From positions 6,182,096-6,246,095 of the forward strand of contig JANCRA010000030.1 in assembly GCA_024362935.1 (NCBI GenBank): DNA of 64,000 nt, read 5' to 3'. Positions within the stretch are counted from its first letter, which is position 1. Every line of letters starts with the position of its first letter. The stretch is from Setophaga petechia. Taxonomy: Eukaryota > Chordata > Aves > Passeriformes > Parulidae. Made by a program: the position numbers and the translations under genes. Under the pieces are notes generated by a model. The model saw only the letters and a list, made by a program, of their open reading frames with translations. It made no database searches and was not told where the DNA came from. This document shows, piece by piece, positions 38,874 through 50,000 of the stretch.

Positions 38874-39928
38874 CAATTCTTCTGAACTGCTGGACAGTCC
38901 CTAAGAAATAAATGCATGTGTGTACCTGCAGTCTGGCCTTCTGTCACCAAATGTCACATTGACAGACACCTGTGTGTCTGACAGGGAAGGAAAATTAGCA
39001 AGAGGATGCTCTGTCCTTGGGTGCAAGGAGACCACATCTCCAAAGCCATAAAAGATCTGGGCAGAAGAAGTGCAATTTGCAGTAACTTTTACAACACTCT
39101 CTTTAGTGCCAATTTCTTGCCAGTGCTGCTGCTGCTCAGGTTGTGTTGACCTGAAGCTGAAGCAGGGACTGTGTTTGCTGGTGAGGCTGTTGGTACTTTA
39201 TGGCTCTGTAGAGTGTTTTGGGGGAGGAGTGACTGCTTTGCTCTGCTGCATTCATTTCCATCATCCTTGATGACAGAACAAATTAAAAGATATTTCTGGA
39301 CTGAAGTCCTTCCAAGGGTCAGCTCCTCCAGGATGCCTTTGAACCTGCTGCCCATGAAACCACGGGGGAACAGCAGGCAGCCCTCAGTGGTGTTTTCTGC
39401 TCCCTCTCAGGCTGGACAGGAATCCTCATGGGCTTGTCATCACCCCACATCCCTGTCATTGCCCTGTGGCTGTGGGATCATAAAAATGTGAGGTAAAAAT
39501 TTCTGGTATCCCCTCAGAGACATCATCCTTGGCACAGGGGGATGAGATGGTTGTGGCAATGAACCCTGCAGTGACAACCCTTGCCTCATAAGAGATGCTG
39601 CAGTCCCCCAATCCTCCTTGTTGCCCTCCTCCAGGCCCACTCCAGCAGCTCGGTGTCCCTCTGAGGGGAGCTGACAGAATCACAGATTAACTGAGATTGG
39701 AAGGGACCTCAGGAGATCAGTGCAGGTGACACAGGTGGGTTTGGAATGTTTCCAGAGAGGGAGACTCCATGCTCTTTCTGGGCACCTATTCTAGAGCTCC
39801 GCCACCCTCAGCCTAAAGAAGTTGGGGGAAACTTTTTGTGTTTTAGTTTATGGCCAGTGCTCCTCATCCTGTCACCAGGCACTACTGAAGAGAATCTGGC
39901 ATCATCCTCAGACACGCCAGGGAGATAT

Positions 39929-39963
39929 TGACATGGATATTGACATGGATATTGACATGGATC
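39929..39963. repeat. 12-bp tandem repeat, about 3 copies
   Basis: GATATTGACATG-type units repeat about three times inside the CR1 copy. Confidence 0.95.
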
Positions 39964-39989
39964 CTCCCCTTCTCCGGACTGACCCGGCC

Positions 39990-40168
39990 CATCTCCGCAG
40001 TGTCTCCTCACCAGAGAGCTGCTCCAGCCTCAAATCTTCTGGGTGTCCCCTCACAGGACCCTCTCCAGCCGCTCCTTTCCCATCTCCGCAGTGTCTCCTC
40101 GTCAGAGAGCTGCTCCAAACTCAAATCCTCTGCGCGTCCCCTCACAGGACCCTCTCCAGCCGCTCCCT
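39990..40168. repeat. 91-bp tandem duplication within CR1
   Basis: The block starting CATCTCCGCAGTGTCTCCTC at 39990 recurs at 40081 with a few substitutions. Both copies end in CACAGGACCCTCTCCAGCCG. Confidence 0.92.
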
Positions 40169-40220
40169 GTCCCCCTGAGGGAGCTCCCCCTCAGCGCCGC
40201 CCCCGCGCTGCCGGCGGCGC

Positions 40221-40236
40221 CCTGCAGGTGGCGCTG
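40221..40236 (+). promoter_or_regulatory. CTCF-type motif at the PRRC2B promoter
   Basis: CCTGCAGGTGGCGCTG fits the CTCF core consensus (CC-A-S-Y-AG-R-K-GGC-R-S-Y-R) at every position except the third. It sits just upstream of the probable transcription start and points toward PRRC2B. Confidence 0.5.
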
Positions 40237-40259
40237 CGCGGCGGGGCCGGGCCGGCACG

Positions 40260-40414
40260 GGAGGAGGGGGAGGAGGAGGAGGCAGCGAGTGCCCGGATCG
40301 GCCGCAGCCGCCGCCGCCGCCCCGCGCAATCCGCCGCCATCCGCCGCGCCCCGCGCCCATCGTCCCTCCGCACCCGGCTCCGCAGGCACCCCCGGCTCCC
40401 CGCCACCACCACAG
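40260..40414 (+). other. PRRC2B: PRRC2B putative noncoding exon 1
   Basis: GC-rich leader ending at a consensus donor ACAG|GTGGGT (GT at 40415-40416). The start near 40260 is only an estimate. It is needed because the coding start at 53485 lies in an exon with its own acceptor at 53430-53431. Other donors in the island are possible. Confidence 0.45.
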
Positions 40415-41060
40415 GTGGGTATCGGGGGCCGGCGGCGGCGGCGGCCGCGGATATTCGGGGCGGTGAGTGGGGCCGGGGGGGAGGAGGAAGGGGAGGGAGA
40501 GGGAAGGTGGGACGAGGCAGCGCTAAAATGGAGCCGGAGCCAGCGGCTGCGGCACCCCGCGGCCTCCCGGCTCGGGCGGGTCCCCCGGGCGGGTTGGGGG
40601 GAGTCTCGCCCCGGTTTCTCGCTGCTGTACCACCGGTGTTTATTGTGCGAGCCGCCCCCTTTCTCCCTGCGGGGACGGGGCCGCCGCGGGGCCTGGCCGG
40701 GCCCATCCCCGGTGGCGCTGGCGGGGCCGCCTGGGCTCGGGGCCCCTTGTCCGGGCTCCGGCCCCCAAGGCCGAGCCGCCCCCGCCCCGCTGCGCTCCCC
40801 GGAGGGTGCAGCCGGGCCGGGGGGCTCCCCGCCGCAAAGGCAGGTTGTTTTTTTTCGGCGTCTGGAGTGTGACACAAAGATATTTTTGTCGCGCCGTGTG
40901 TGTGTGTGTGTGTGTGTCTCAGCAAAACAAGGGGGGGGTGCCATCCACAAGGCTCGGCCGGTTTGTTATTGTGCGGGAGCTACAAAAGGGCCGCTGAGGC
41001 CGAAATGCGGCTGGGGCGGGGGGGAGCGAGGATGGAGTTTGTGCGCTGGGCGAGCTCGTT

Positions 41061-44000
41061 TGGTAGGTTTGGAAAGATGTTTTAGGCCCTTTTTTTTTTT
41101 TTTTTTTTTTTTTGTTTTGTTCAAGAAGGAGTTTCTAGTTTTTGTATGGGAGCAGCTGTGCTGCAAGCTGGGGAAATCCTAATGCGGGTCCTGGAACACG
41201 TGCTGAGCATCTTCTCCGGGGGGTGGTTTTAGTGTGTTGGTTGTGAATTTAGAGGGTTTTTTCTTTACCAAACCCCCCCTGATCTCTAAAGTCAGAGCTG
41301 CCGTAAGGGATTTGAATGAGCTGGAAATTGTGGGGTTTGTTAGGAAAGTTGTTTTGTTTGGTTTCTGTCTTCTGGATGTGCAGAGGGTGAGATACACATT
41401 GAGTATCTACTCATCAGATAAATGTTCATTTATTGATGTTGCTGGTGTTTGGGGTTATAAGGTACAGTAAACATAAACGTTTAGGGATTTTGTAGTTTTG
41501 TTTCTTTCTAGGAACAGGTATAAAGTGAAAGCACATTGCAGTGTCTGCATCATCTCCTAGGGGGGAAGGCATCCCACCCCTTCTAGCACTGAATCCAGGT
41601 TTATATAATGGAAGTTTTGGTTTTGTTAAGCCTTGTCTTACAGATTCACTTGACACCTCCACTGGAATGGGCTCTTCTCTGATGGTCTCTGTCTTGGAGA
41701 GCCCAAGTTTGGAGAATCAGCTCCTGATGAGTAGGTTTCTCAGATATGAACTGGCCAGGATATTACTTTGTACTTGCCTTTTCCACGTTCAGTGGTCACT
41801 GGGGTAGTGAAACCCCAGTGCTCCAAAAACCAGTGCTCTGAGCCAGAAACTGGGAATAAAGTCACCTGGAAGAGGTAGGGAAGGTAAGGCCATATTCTGA
41901 AAGTGGAATTTAAAGAGAGGATGGAAAGTGATGTTTTCAGGCTGATTTCTGACTGGAAATATGAAATACTTACATGCATTTTTCACTCCCAGTGAAGCTT
42001 TGTAAATGAGCCTAGGTTTTATCAGGAGCTCATCTGTGGTCCACGAGATCTTTGTGGGCTCATCATGGGTGATGCTGTTTCTTTTGGGTCTCTGGCTTAA
42101 GAAGCTTTTTCTAGTTAGTAGAATATTTTCGGGTTACAGTAAACAATCCATAATGTTTTTCTTGTTAAAATTTAAAAGTTCAGATAAAAATCATACTCAG
42201 AAAAATTGCAGATACTGTTTGGAGTTGCTGCTTTGTTGGTTTTGCAAGCCAGTGTGAGTACATCTGCTGTTAGCTGTTTTTTGATTTTGTGCTTAATTTT
42301 GAGTACAAGTTCATTACTTTTTTTTTTTTTTTTGTTCATTAGTCTGGTATGCTTTTCTGCATGGTTGAGTAAACTAGGTTTACTCAACTCACACATTTGA
42401 GGATGCTTTCATCAGTCTTCACTATTGAGAAAACAATTTTTTATATGATTTGACAGATACCTTTCTTAAAAAAAAAGAGAAACCACGTGTTTGGTATGGG
42501 TTTCCAAATTTGTCATTGTATAGTGCCTTGGTGCCTTGTTTTTCCTAAATTCAGAGATTTTTTTCTTTGGTCTTACAGTGCATTTTTTGGATGCACTCTG
42601 AGCTTTTTTTTCTTTTTTCTGTATGTGCATGAGAGCTTAAAAGGGCAGCTCAGCCAGCTGGCTGAAACTGGAAAAGTGAATAAATAGTCCATAAAGATGC
42701 TGGAAGGGATATACAGGGTTTAAAAGTATTTTTGTTTCAGTAAGTGAGTAATGTCGCTAAATATTTTGTATTGAAGTTATTTCACTTTATAGTGACATCT
42801 TAATAAAACCTTTTAATGAAGCTCTGTGTAAAGCCTGACTTCAAAGGCTGATTTATTTATTGAAGGTAGTGGTGGCATTAGAGGTGTTTGTGTGACTGCC
42901 TGGGTGATGGCACAGGACAGACAGCCCTCGGTGCCCGAGTGTGGCCTCCTCCTGCTGGGGTCACACCTGAAGTGTGGCTGGGAACAGCGAGCCCGAGCTG
43001 TGCTCTGCAGGTGTGAGATGATGCAGGTCAGAATTACCTGTTCAGGAGTGCTCCTTGCTCAAGGCCTTCATTGTGCTCGCCTGAGTAATTGAAAGTATTT
43101 CAGAGCAAGTCAGCCTAGGTTTAAATGCTGAAAATAATAGTAAACCTTTTGTTTTTGTTTTTTTTCTTTATGATGGTAGTCTACAAAGAGATTTTGCTCT
43201 TGTGGTGTTTGCACTTAAAATTGTGTATTTTCATGAAAGTTCAGAAATAAAAGCAGTATGAGCAGGAGAAACAGTGATACAGGCTGGTAACTTTAGGAGA
43301 GGGTTTATTCCAAGGGCTGGATCTCTCTGGTTCCCTGTTTCTTTTTACTACATTCCTCATTTATTCTGCAACTTGGCACTGAGCTGTTGTCTCAGTATCA
43401 GACTTTGCTCTTAAGCTGATCCTGCTTTGTTAAGTGGGTTTTGTTTTTCGTGTGTCACTGACTCATTCTCCTAATTGATGGATAATTTCACAGCTCCTTA
43501 TCACTAATTTCTCATTTGGAGCAGAAGAAATAGAAGGATGCTTCTGTCAGGTACCAGACAATGAGGTGAGAGCACAGAGAACAGGTAAAGGATGGGGAGC
43601 TGCAGCTCTCTCCATCACAGAACAGCCTTTTCTAACTTCTGAAATTAAGTGACTTTGTCACCACCTCTGAGGGTGGGTTTTGCACACATCTGGGTTGGTT
43701 AAAGAGTTTTTCCTTCCCCCAAAAGGATAAAATGGGGCTAAAGCAGGACATTGCATTATATCCAGCCTCACTGAAACATTTATTGGGCTCATGTTCTATT
43801 AGTAAGTTGTACTAGAATTCAGGATGTTCCCTGCCTGCACGTGTACTTCTTGTGCAAAAGTAACAGAGCAGTTGGAGCTTATGAGCTGTTTATTTCAGAG
43901 CAAAGCTGTTCAGATACTGATCTGTATAACTGTTAAATCCTGATCTTTTTTTTTTTTTTTTTTTAATCTGGGAGCATTTGGACAATAACTGAAGTGGATT

Positions 44001-47000
44001 GAAGGCTGCTTTAGTAGCCCTGTGATGTTCTGTAATTGCCTGTGGCGCTGGTTGGTTGTGAAGCTGCTTGTGCTGCCATGCTGTGGGACCGAAGGTGCTA
44101 AAAGGTGTATATGCAGCTCTGCAGGGGGTTATTTAACTTGCAGCCAAAATACAATGTCTGTGGTTTGATTCCAACACTTAAATTTTCAGGAGAGTGTTGG
44201 TAGGCTGAGAAGGTGATAAGGGGTGGAACTGGCAGGTGAGCTCATTGTTCCATCTTTGGGAGACTGCAGGTATTAATTTGTGGGGGACTGATGAACAGTC
44301 GTACCTTGGGTGAAAGGGAAGAGATAATGACCAGGTTTGAAACGGGCAGCTGAGCCAGGCTTTAGTGTGAAGAACTGCAGGAAAAATGACTGGGAAGAAA
44401 GCGAGGACTTGATAACAACCTGTAGGATCTGGTCAAGAGGCCCACTCTGTTGGACTGTAGTATCTCACCCTCAATAGCCTTCGGATTTCAGGTGGGTAGC
44501 ACTTAAGAGGAGTAAACTACCGAGTATTTGTGCTGTTAACACCCTTACTGAAGAGGTTTGCTGGAGGAATCCTTCCCAGGTAGCCACTGAGACGATTAGA
44601 TGGGAATTGTAGTGATGGTGCTCCAAGGAGTGAATAGAGACAGATTTGAAGAGCTTGCACTGGGACTTTGCCTCCCCCAGGCACTTATTGTGTGGGAATA
44701 TAGTGATTTTTTTGGAAGAGTTCTGCTGCGGGGTGAGTTCTTCAGCTCTTCCTACCTGTATGTGGGCTGGGAGGCTGCACAAAAGCCTCGAGTGATCTTG
44801 TTCAGAGTTTGGAGTGGGCTGTGAAGCAGGCAGGGGAGTAGGGACATGTTCAAGAGGTGCTCCTTCTTTGGCTACAATAATAACTGTGGTTTTATCTTTT
44901 ATTGAAATAACCAAGTTTCAAGAACCGTCATTCAGAACCAGATTCATGTGATCTTGAGTGTTATTATGGTGTTAATGTTCTGCATCTGAGCTTGGTGTTG
45001 CCTCTAATGATGCCTGTGATCCTATTGCAGTGTAAGCAGTGTATGGGGTTGCTCATGTAGGAGGTGTTTGCAGCATGCAAGGACCTGCTCCTCCCAGAAC
45101 TTCTTTGGAGCAGGGCTTCATGCTGCTGCTGGCCCCACAGCGTCAGGCAGGCAGTGTGATTCAGAGGGTGCTTTTCAGCCCCACAAAGTGGGGGATGAAG
45201 GCTCTATTTCTTGCTCTGCCACTTAGCAGAGCTGCAGAGTTCTGCGGTGTCGTTTTCCTATCTGGAGAATAGAAGTGATGACGCTTACACACCTTGTCAG
45301 TTATGCACTGCAAATATCTATGTAAATGAAAGCATCTGTGAAATGTTTTCCCTTCCTGTCTGGCTCGGAGTAGTCCAGATGTCCTGGGCATAGTCCGAGT
45401 TGCTCAGCTCTCCAGAAAACCTAAAGAAGCTCCTTCAGAGCTCTGAATCACAGCACATATAGGGCGCTTTCTGACCACTTTGTACCTGTGTCCCTTTCCT
45501 GTCACGTTTCTCTTAATATCCTTGGCACTCATTTGTGCTGTAAATGCCTCCCATGAATGGGCTTCCTGTAAGGAGAATTGCCGTGCAATGCTGCATTGCC
45601 TTAGTGCTGTTCAGACTGGGGAGCCTGGAGGAAGACTTCCTTGGAAGCTTCAGCCTCTGCAGTGTTTATGAACTGCAGGCTTGTCCGGACTGCTTGTCAT
45701 CATCTTATTAATGGCTTGAACCAGCTGCATCAGTCTTGATGGCTGTGGGAATTGGGAGAAATCTGGTAGAGAAGGAGCTGTTCAGCTCTTGCCAGGGCAG
45801 CTTTGTACCCAGCAGCGTGTACCTGCCAGGGGAGCTCCCAGCAGAGCCTTGGGGAGGAGCGAGGCCGGAGGGATCTGCTCAGCAGGGCTGGAAAGGAACC
45901 TCTCCCTTGTGCAGTGAGGGATTGAGGTTTGCTGCCTGCTGATCAATAGCGTTGGGTTTTCTCTCTTTGCAAAGAAAACCACCTGTGCATAACCTGAGTG
46001 GGAGCTCAGGCCCTGAAGTCAGCAGACAACCTGAGAGAGTGGAGAGGTGTTGCCAAAGTCCAGATTTTGTTGTGAGGCTCATCAGGCACAGGGTAAACAT
46101 CCACATCCCCATTCCCCTGTGATCCTTCCTGAGATTGCAGAGAAAACAGAGCAGCTTACTCAACAGCTGATGGCATTTGTGTGGAAAGAGCTGTTTCTGT
46201 TCCTGAAAAAAGGACTGTTAACCCAAAGGACTGCCAGCTTTGCTCTGATTTCATCTCTTGGAGCTGTGACATCTCTGCTTTTCGCTCTGCTTGGTGGCAG
46301 TAAAATTATGTTCACTGCTGAGAGATGGAGTAAGTTGCTGAGCTTGGGACCTGGTGAAGGAATTGTGAAATTCTTGACAGAGGAGCATTCTCCAGTGGCC
46401 AGTGGTGGCCTTGGATGGGTAGTGCTCTCCGAGATAAGCTACTTGCAGCACAGGTATTTCACCTATGCTGCTCTTGCTATGTCTCACCTGGTTACATGGG
46501 TATCATGGCTGGGATGACTTTTAAAGGTCTGTGTAGGCAGAAGTATCAGGACTGAGGGACTTTCACAACCCTTACATGCAGTGGTGTTTATTTTTAGTGA
46601 GGGAAGAGTCTTTGCTTCCACCTATCAGACCTAAGGTGTTGTGCAGTGCCTGAGAACAGTTTGTGCTTGTGTGGGTGCGTCCTGCCCTTGTGGGCTCCTC
46701 AGGAGCAGTAGGCAGGACTGGGTGCCCTTTCTGTGCCAATGGACAGCCTTTTCCACTGGAAGGGAGTGTTCTGGACATGGCAGCTGCTGCTGCACTGTGT
46801 TTCCTTCTTGTTTGACATTTTCTCTGGGGTTTGGGTGGCTGAAGCAGACACCTGAGTTCTGGGACTTGTGGCTATCTGCAGTCTTAGTTGAGCAAACTGT
46901 CCCTCTGACTTGGGCTGATAGTGCCAGTCCTGTTACCCATCAGGAGATCCCCACCAGCTACTCACAGTCTGTTATCGTTGCTCAGATACCTAAATGCCCA

Positions 47001-50000
47001 ATTTACCTTACAGTTCAGCTGAATGTTGCCAGGAGCTTTCTGAACAAGTTTTGCCAACAGGTATTTCTTTTGTATTTGGATTTAAATTTCTTGCTCATGA
47101 TCAGCCTCTCTGTTTTGGTGTTGAGGGAGCAGGATATGTGTGTGTGTTCCCCCCTGGACACTGAGATCTCAGCAGGGCAGGGTGGAAGGCAGAAACTATG
47201 TTGGAGGCTGGGGGTCGTGTGTTTCAGTTCTGACCCTTGGTTGTAGGGGAGCCAGAGTGAAAGTACAGCTCTGAAGGGTGCAGGTTTGCACTTGAATGTG
47301 AGCCTGGCTGGGCAGACAGCTCGTGCAGATCACGAGGTGCTTCCCTTTCCTCTTGTACCAGGGAGGTTGGGATCTGGATCTGTTGAGGCCACTGGTGATC
47401 CTTGAACTGAGCTGTTTGTCCTCCCTGGGTTTTGCCTCTGAAATATGTAACAGCAAAGATATAACTTTTACTTTTTACTTTTACTTCAATTTGTGCTGGA
47501 CCTTGTCTCCTTAAACATCTTCCGGGCCTGGATGAGAGGATAAGGAGTGTAATGTTGGTAGCTGGTGCCTCCAGGTTGTTCCACATGAGACACCTTCCTG
47601 CTTCCCTGCAGGTTATGGAAGCCCTGCAGCACTGTCTCTTGGGTTGGAGATAGGGTCATACCTTCCTGACAAGCTGGCACCCATGGGTCAGTTCCTTCTC
47701 TGCAGCATGGTGGGGCAGATGGGTGAAACTGGCTGTTTCTTTGGTGGGATGTTGTAAACAGACACTCCTTTCAAGGGAAGAATTATCTGCTCACCTTGGG
47801 TTTTCTGTTGCTTGAAAAAGTGGGGGAGTTTCATGAGCACAGGATCTCATAAGTACTTTCTGTGGGCTGTGGACCAGCCTTCTGACTGGGTTTATTTTGC
47901 TCTGTGCCATAGTCTTGCACACTCAGGATGAACTATTTCTTTGTCTGCATCCTCAATTACTGGAGGTCAGGGCTCCTTTCCAGGGTGTGGTGTTGTCTGT
48001 CCAGCCTGCACAGAAAGGACCACAGAACTCATTAATGTTTTTGTGTAAATACAATTGAGCTATTCTCCAGACTCCAGTCTTCTTTATCTGTTTTACAGTA
48101 AGTTACAATTCCAGCCTCTCTGGCTGCCTTTGCCTTGCCTGCCTTCCCAGCACTAGTAAAGCTGTTTAGCAGAGAGGTGAAGCTTCTGTATTTTAAGGCC
48201 AAACCTGACGTTGCAAAGACTTGTTTTCTCTAGAATGTGCAGTGAGTCACTGACAGTGTTGTGATTCCCAGCCTGTTGGTACATTCAGAAGAGGGGGCAG
48301 CAGGTGAGCTGGGCGAAGGCAGAGCTGAGAAAATTCGGTCAGGTCATCAGACAGGACATGCCCTCTCTGTCTGCCTTCCCTTTTGTCAGGTTTTACCACT
48401 GTCTGTAGAGCTCCACAATGTGGAGTTAGGACAGATCTACTGTCCAGAAGGCTCTGCCTCTCCTCTTCATAGTCCTGCTCCATATTTCAAATCCTGGGAG
48501 GCTTGACTTCAGTGTCTGAGGATGGGGCTGGACAGCAGGGAAGTGCTCGGGCAGACAGCTTCCAGCAGTATTGCTGGGCTAACAGCACAACCTCTGCAAC
48601 AAATCATGGCAGATAGGATCCTGGTCTCCCATTCCCTGAGCCAAGGTTCATGGCAGATGGAGAGAAGCTGGAATTGTGCAGGATTAAAGAACTGCTATCA
48701 CCAAATATGACTCTTGAGCTAAGCAAGGAGGGTCTCTCTTGTGAATCAGGAGCTCAGTGATGAGGGTTTGTTATCTCTTCTCTGCACTGCAGGCTTCTGA
48801 CTTGCTTCTCCCTGTCTGGCAGGATTTGGTGCAGTTTTCTGGCACTGTGTTTGGTGTTACACCCAGATCTTGGCAGGGCCTTTTTCAGGTGTACCAGCAA
48901 ATCTTGGCATCTCCCTCTGGAAGTGATGCAGTAGAATGAGAGCAAGAGGATTTTTTGTGCCTTAGACTCTTGCTACAGCCTCTGCCTGCTGCACAGCTCT
49001 TCTGCATTGATCCCATTGACTTTGTACTTGGATGCTGATATTCTCCTGTTGCTCCCTGCCTTACTAAGCAATCTCTGCTGGGAACTGCGTGCTCATCTGG
49101 TCCCTTCCTTGCTAGGCTCTTGATCCCTGCATGGCTTTAGCAGGGTATAAGTGCATCTGACAGCAAGTCTTGGGCAGGTGATGACAGTGTCTCACCAGAG
49201 CCCTCCCAAGGGCAGCCAGTGGTGTCTTTCATTGCTGAGGCAGGTGCTGAGTGTTTCACAAATAGGTGGTTCTTGGTGGGACGTGTTCCAGAGGTAGTGG
49301 TATCTTTGTGTTGACAGATAAATGTTCAGCTATGGAAGTACAAGTAAAATTGACCTGTGTGTGTATTTAAAGAAGAGTGAACATCATTAATCTCCTGTAA
49401 AACTATACGGTGTTTTTTAAAAGGTTTCACATTGCTGGTAACATTAGGAACCACAATGTATTTCAGTTTAACCTAACTCCAAACACTACTCTTCTGAAAG
49501 TACTGTTTAGCTTTTCCAACTTGTGAGTTTCTGAACAATTTGTATAAAATTAAGTCAGAAATTTGCCTGCTTGTGAAGAAACACCTTTTCCCTGTTAATC
49601 TCCATTCTGTTGCTTTTTGTGTTGGTGACTGCTGCTGTGAAGTGAGCAAGGAGTGAAGATCTGCAGTAGTCAGGACTGTGCTCGGTGTAGAGCTCAGTGG
49701 TGTGTGAGTAGCTGAAATGATTCCTTTCTAGTATGTGTGTTACCTTTCATAAATCTGTTTGCCCTGCTCAGCTAAGGCTGGCTGACTTCCAGATACTCAA
49801 GCTCCATTGAAGTCTTGTGAATAAAACACCAGCAGCCCAGCCTCCTGCATACATAGATTTGCAAAGAGCTTTGCAGACAATCCTGTTTGTCAGGAGTCCC
49901 TCTGTTTGGCTGTGTTTTCAGCTCGGGGGTTTCCAGTTCTTACCAGTGCCAGTAACTCCAGGTTTTCACATTTTTTTGCAGGACAGGCTGTAGCTCCAAC

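Larger units (their letters stand above)
34291..39672. other. Intergenic, upstream of PRRC2B, no gene seen
   Basis: AT-richer non-coding DNA containing a 22-bp duplication (38671-38714) and a TA/TG microsatellite (38832-38870). Short open frames here match nothing I recognise. Confidence 0.5.
39673..40175 (-). mobile_element. CR1 LINE fragment (minus orientation) with internal duplication
   Basis: The left edge has the inverted CR1 tail (ACAGAATCACAG) followed by ATTGGAAGGGACCTCAG. Internal blocks such as CGCCACCCTCAGCCTAAAGA and CTCATCCTGTCACC correspond to the CR1 3' region read in reverse. Beyond 39925 the element is broken by a 12-bp tandem repeat and then continues in a 91-bp tandem duplication up to the PRRC2B CpG island. 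It is 5'-truncated and non-coding. Confidence 0.85.
40176..41060 (+). promoter_or_regulatory. PRRC2B: CpG island promoter of PRRC2B
   Basis: About 0.9 kb of CpG-dense sequence with many GC boxes and a (TG)n run at 40896-40917. It lies upstream of PRRC2B in the sense direction and contains the likely noncoding first exon. Broad, TATA-less CpG promoters are expected for this ubiquitously expressed gene. Confidence 0.8.

Noticed and set aside
40043..41182. 379-codon and overlapping open frames across the PRRC2B CpG island
   Set aside because: They cross a CR1 fragment, the putative leader exon, its donor and intron, and read low-complexity sequence in both directions.
44285..44360. CTGATGA followed by CTGA in PRRC2B intron 1 as a possible C/D snoRNA
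   Set aside because: No complementary terminal stem and no recognisable guide.
46047..46517. 156-codon open frame in PRRC2B intron 1 with hydrophobic stretches
   Set aside because: It has a non-ATG start, no recognised homologue and no exon-like borders. Its length is plausible by chance in a 13-kb intron.
49175..49240. GTGATGA with a downstream CTGA as a possible C/D snoRNA
   Set aside because: The flanking sequences do not pair, and no rRNA complementarity was recognised.
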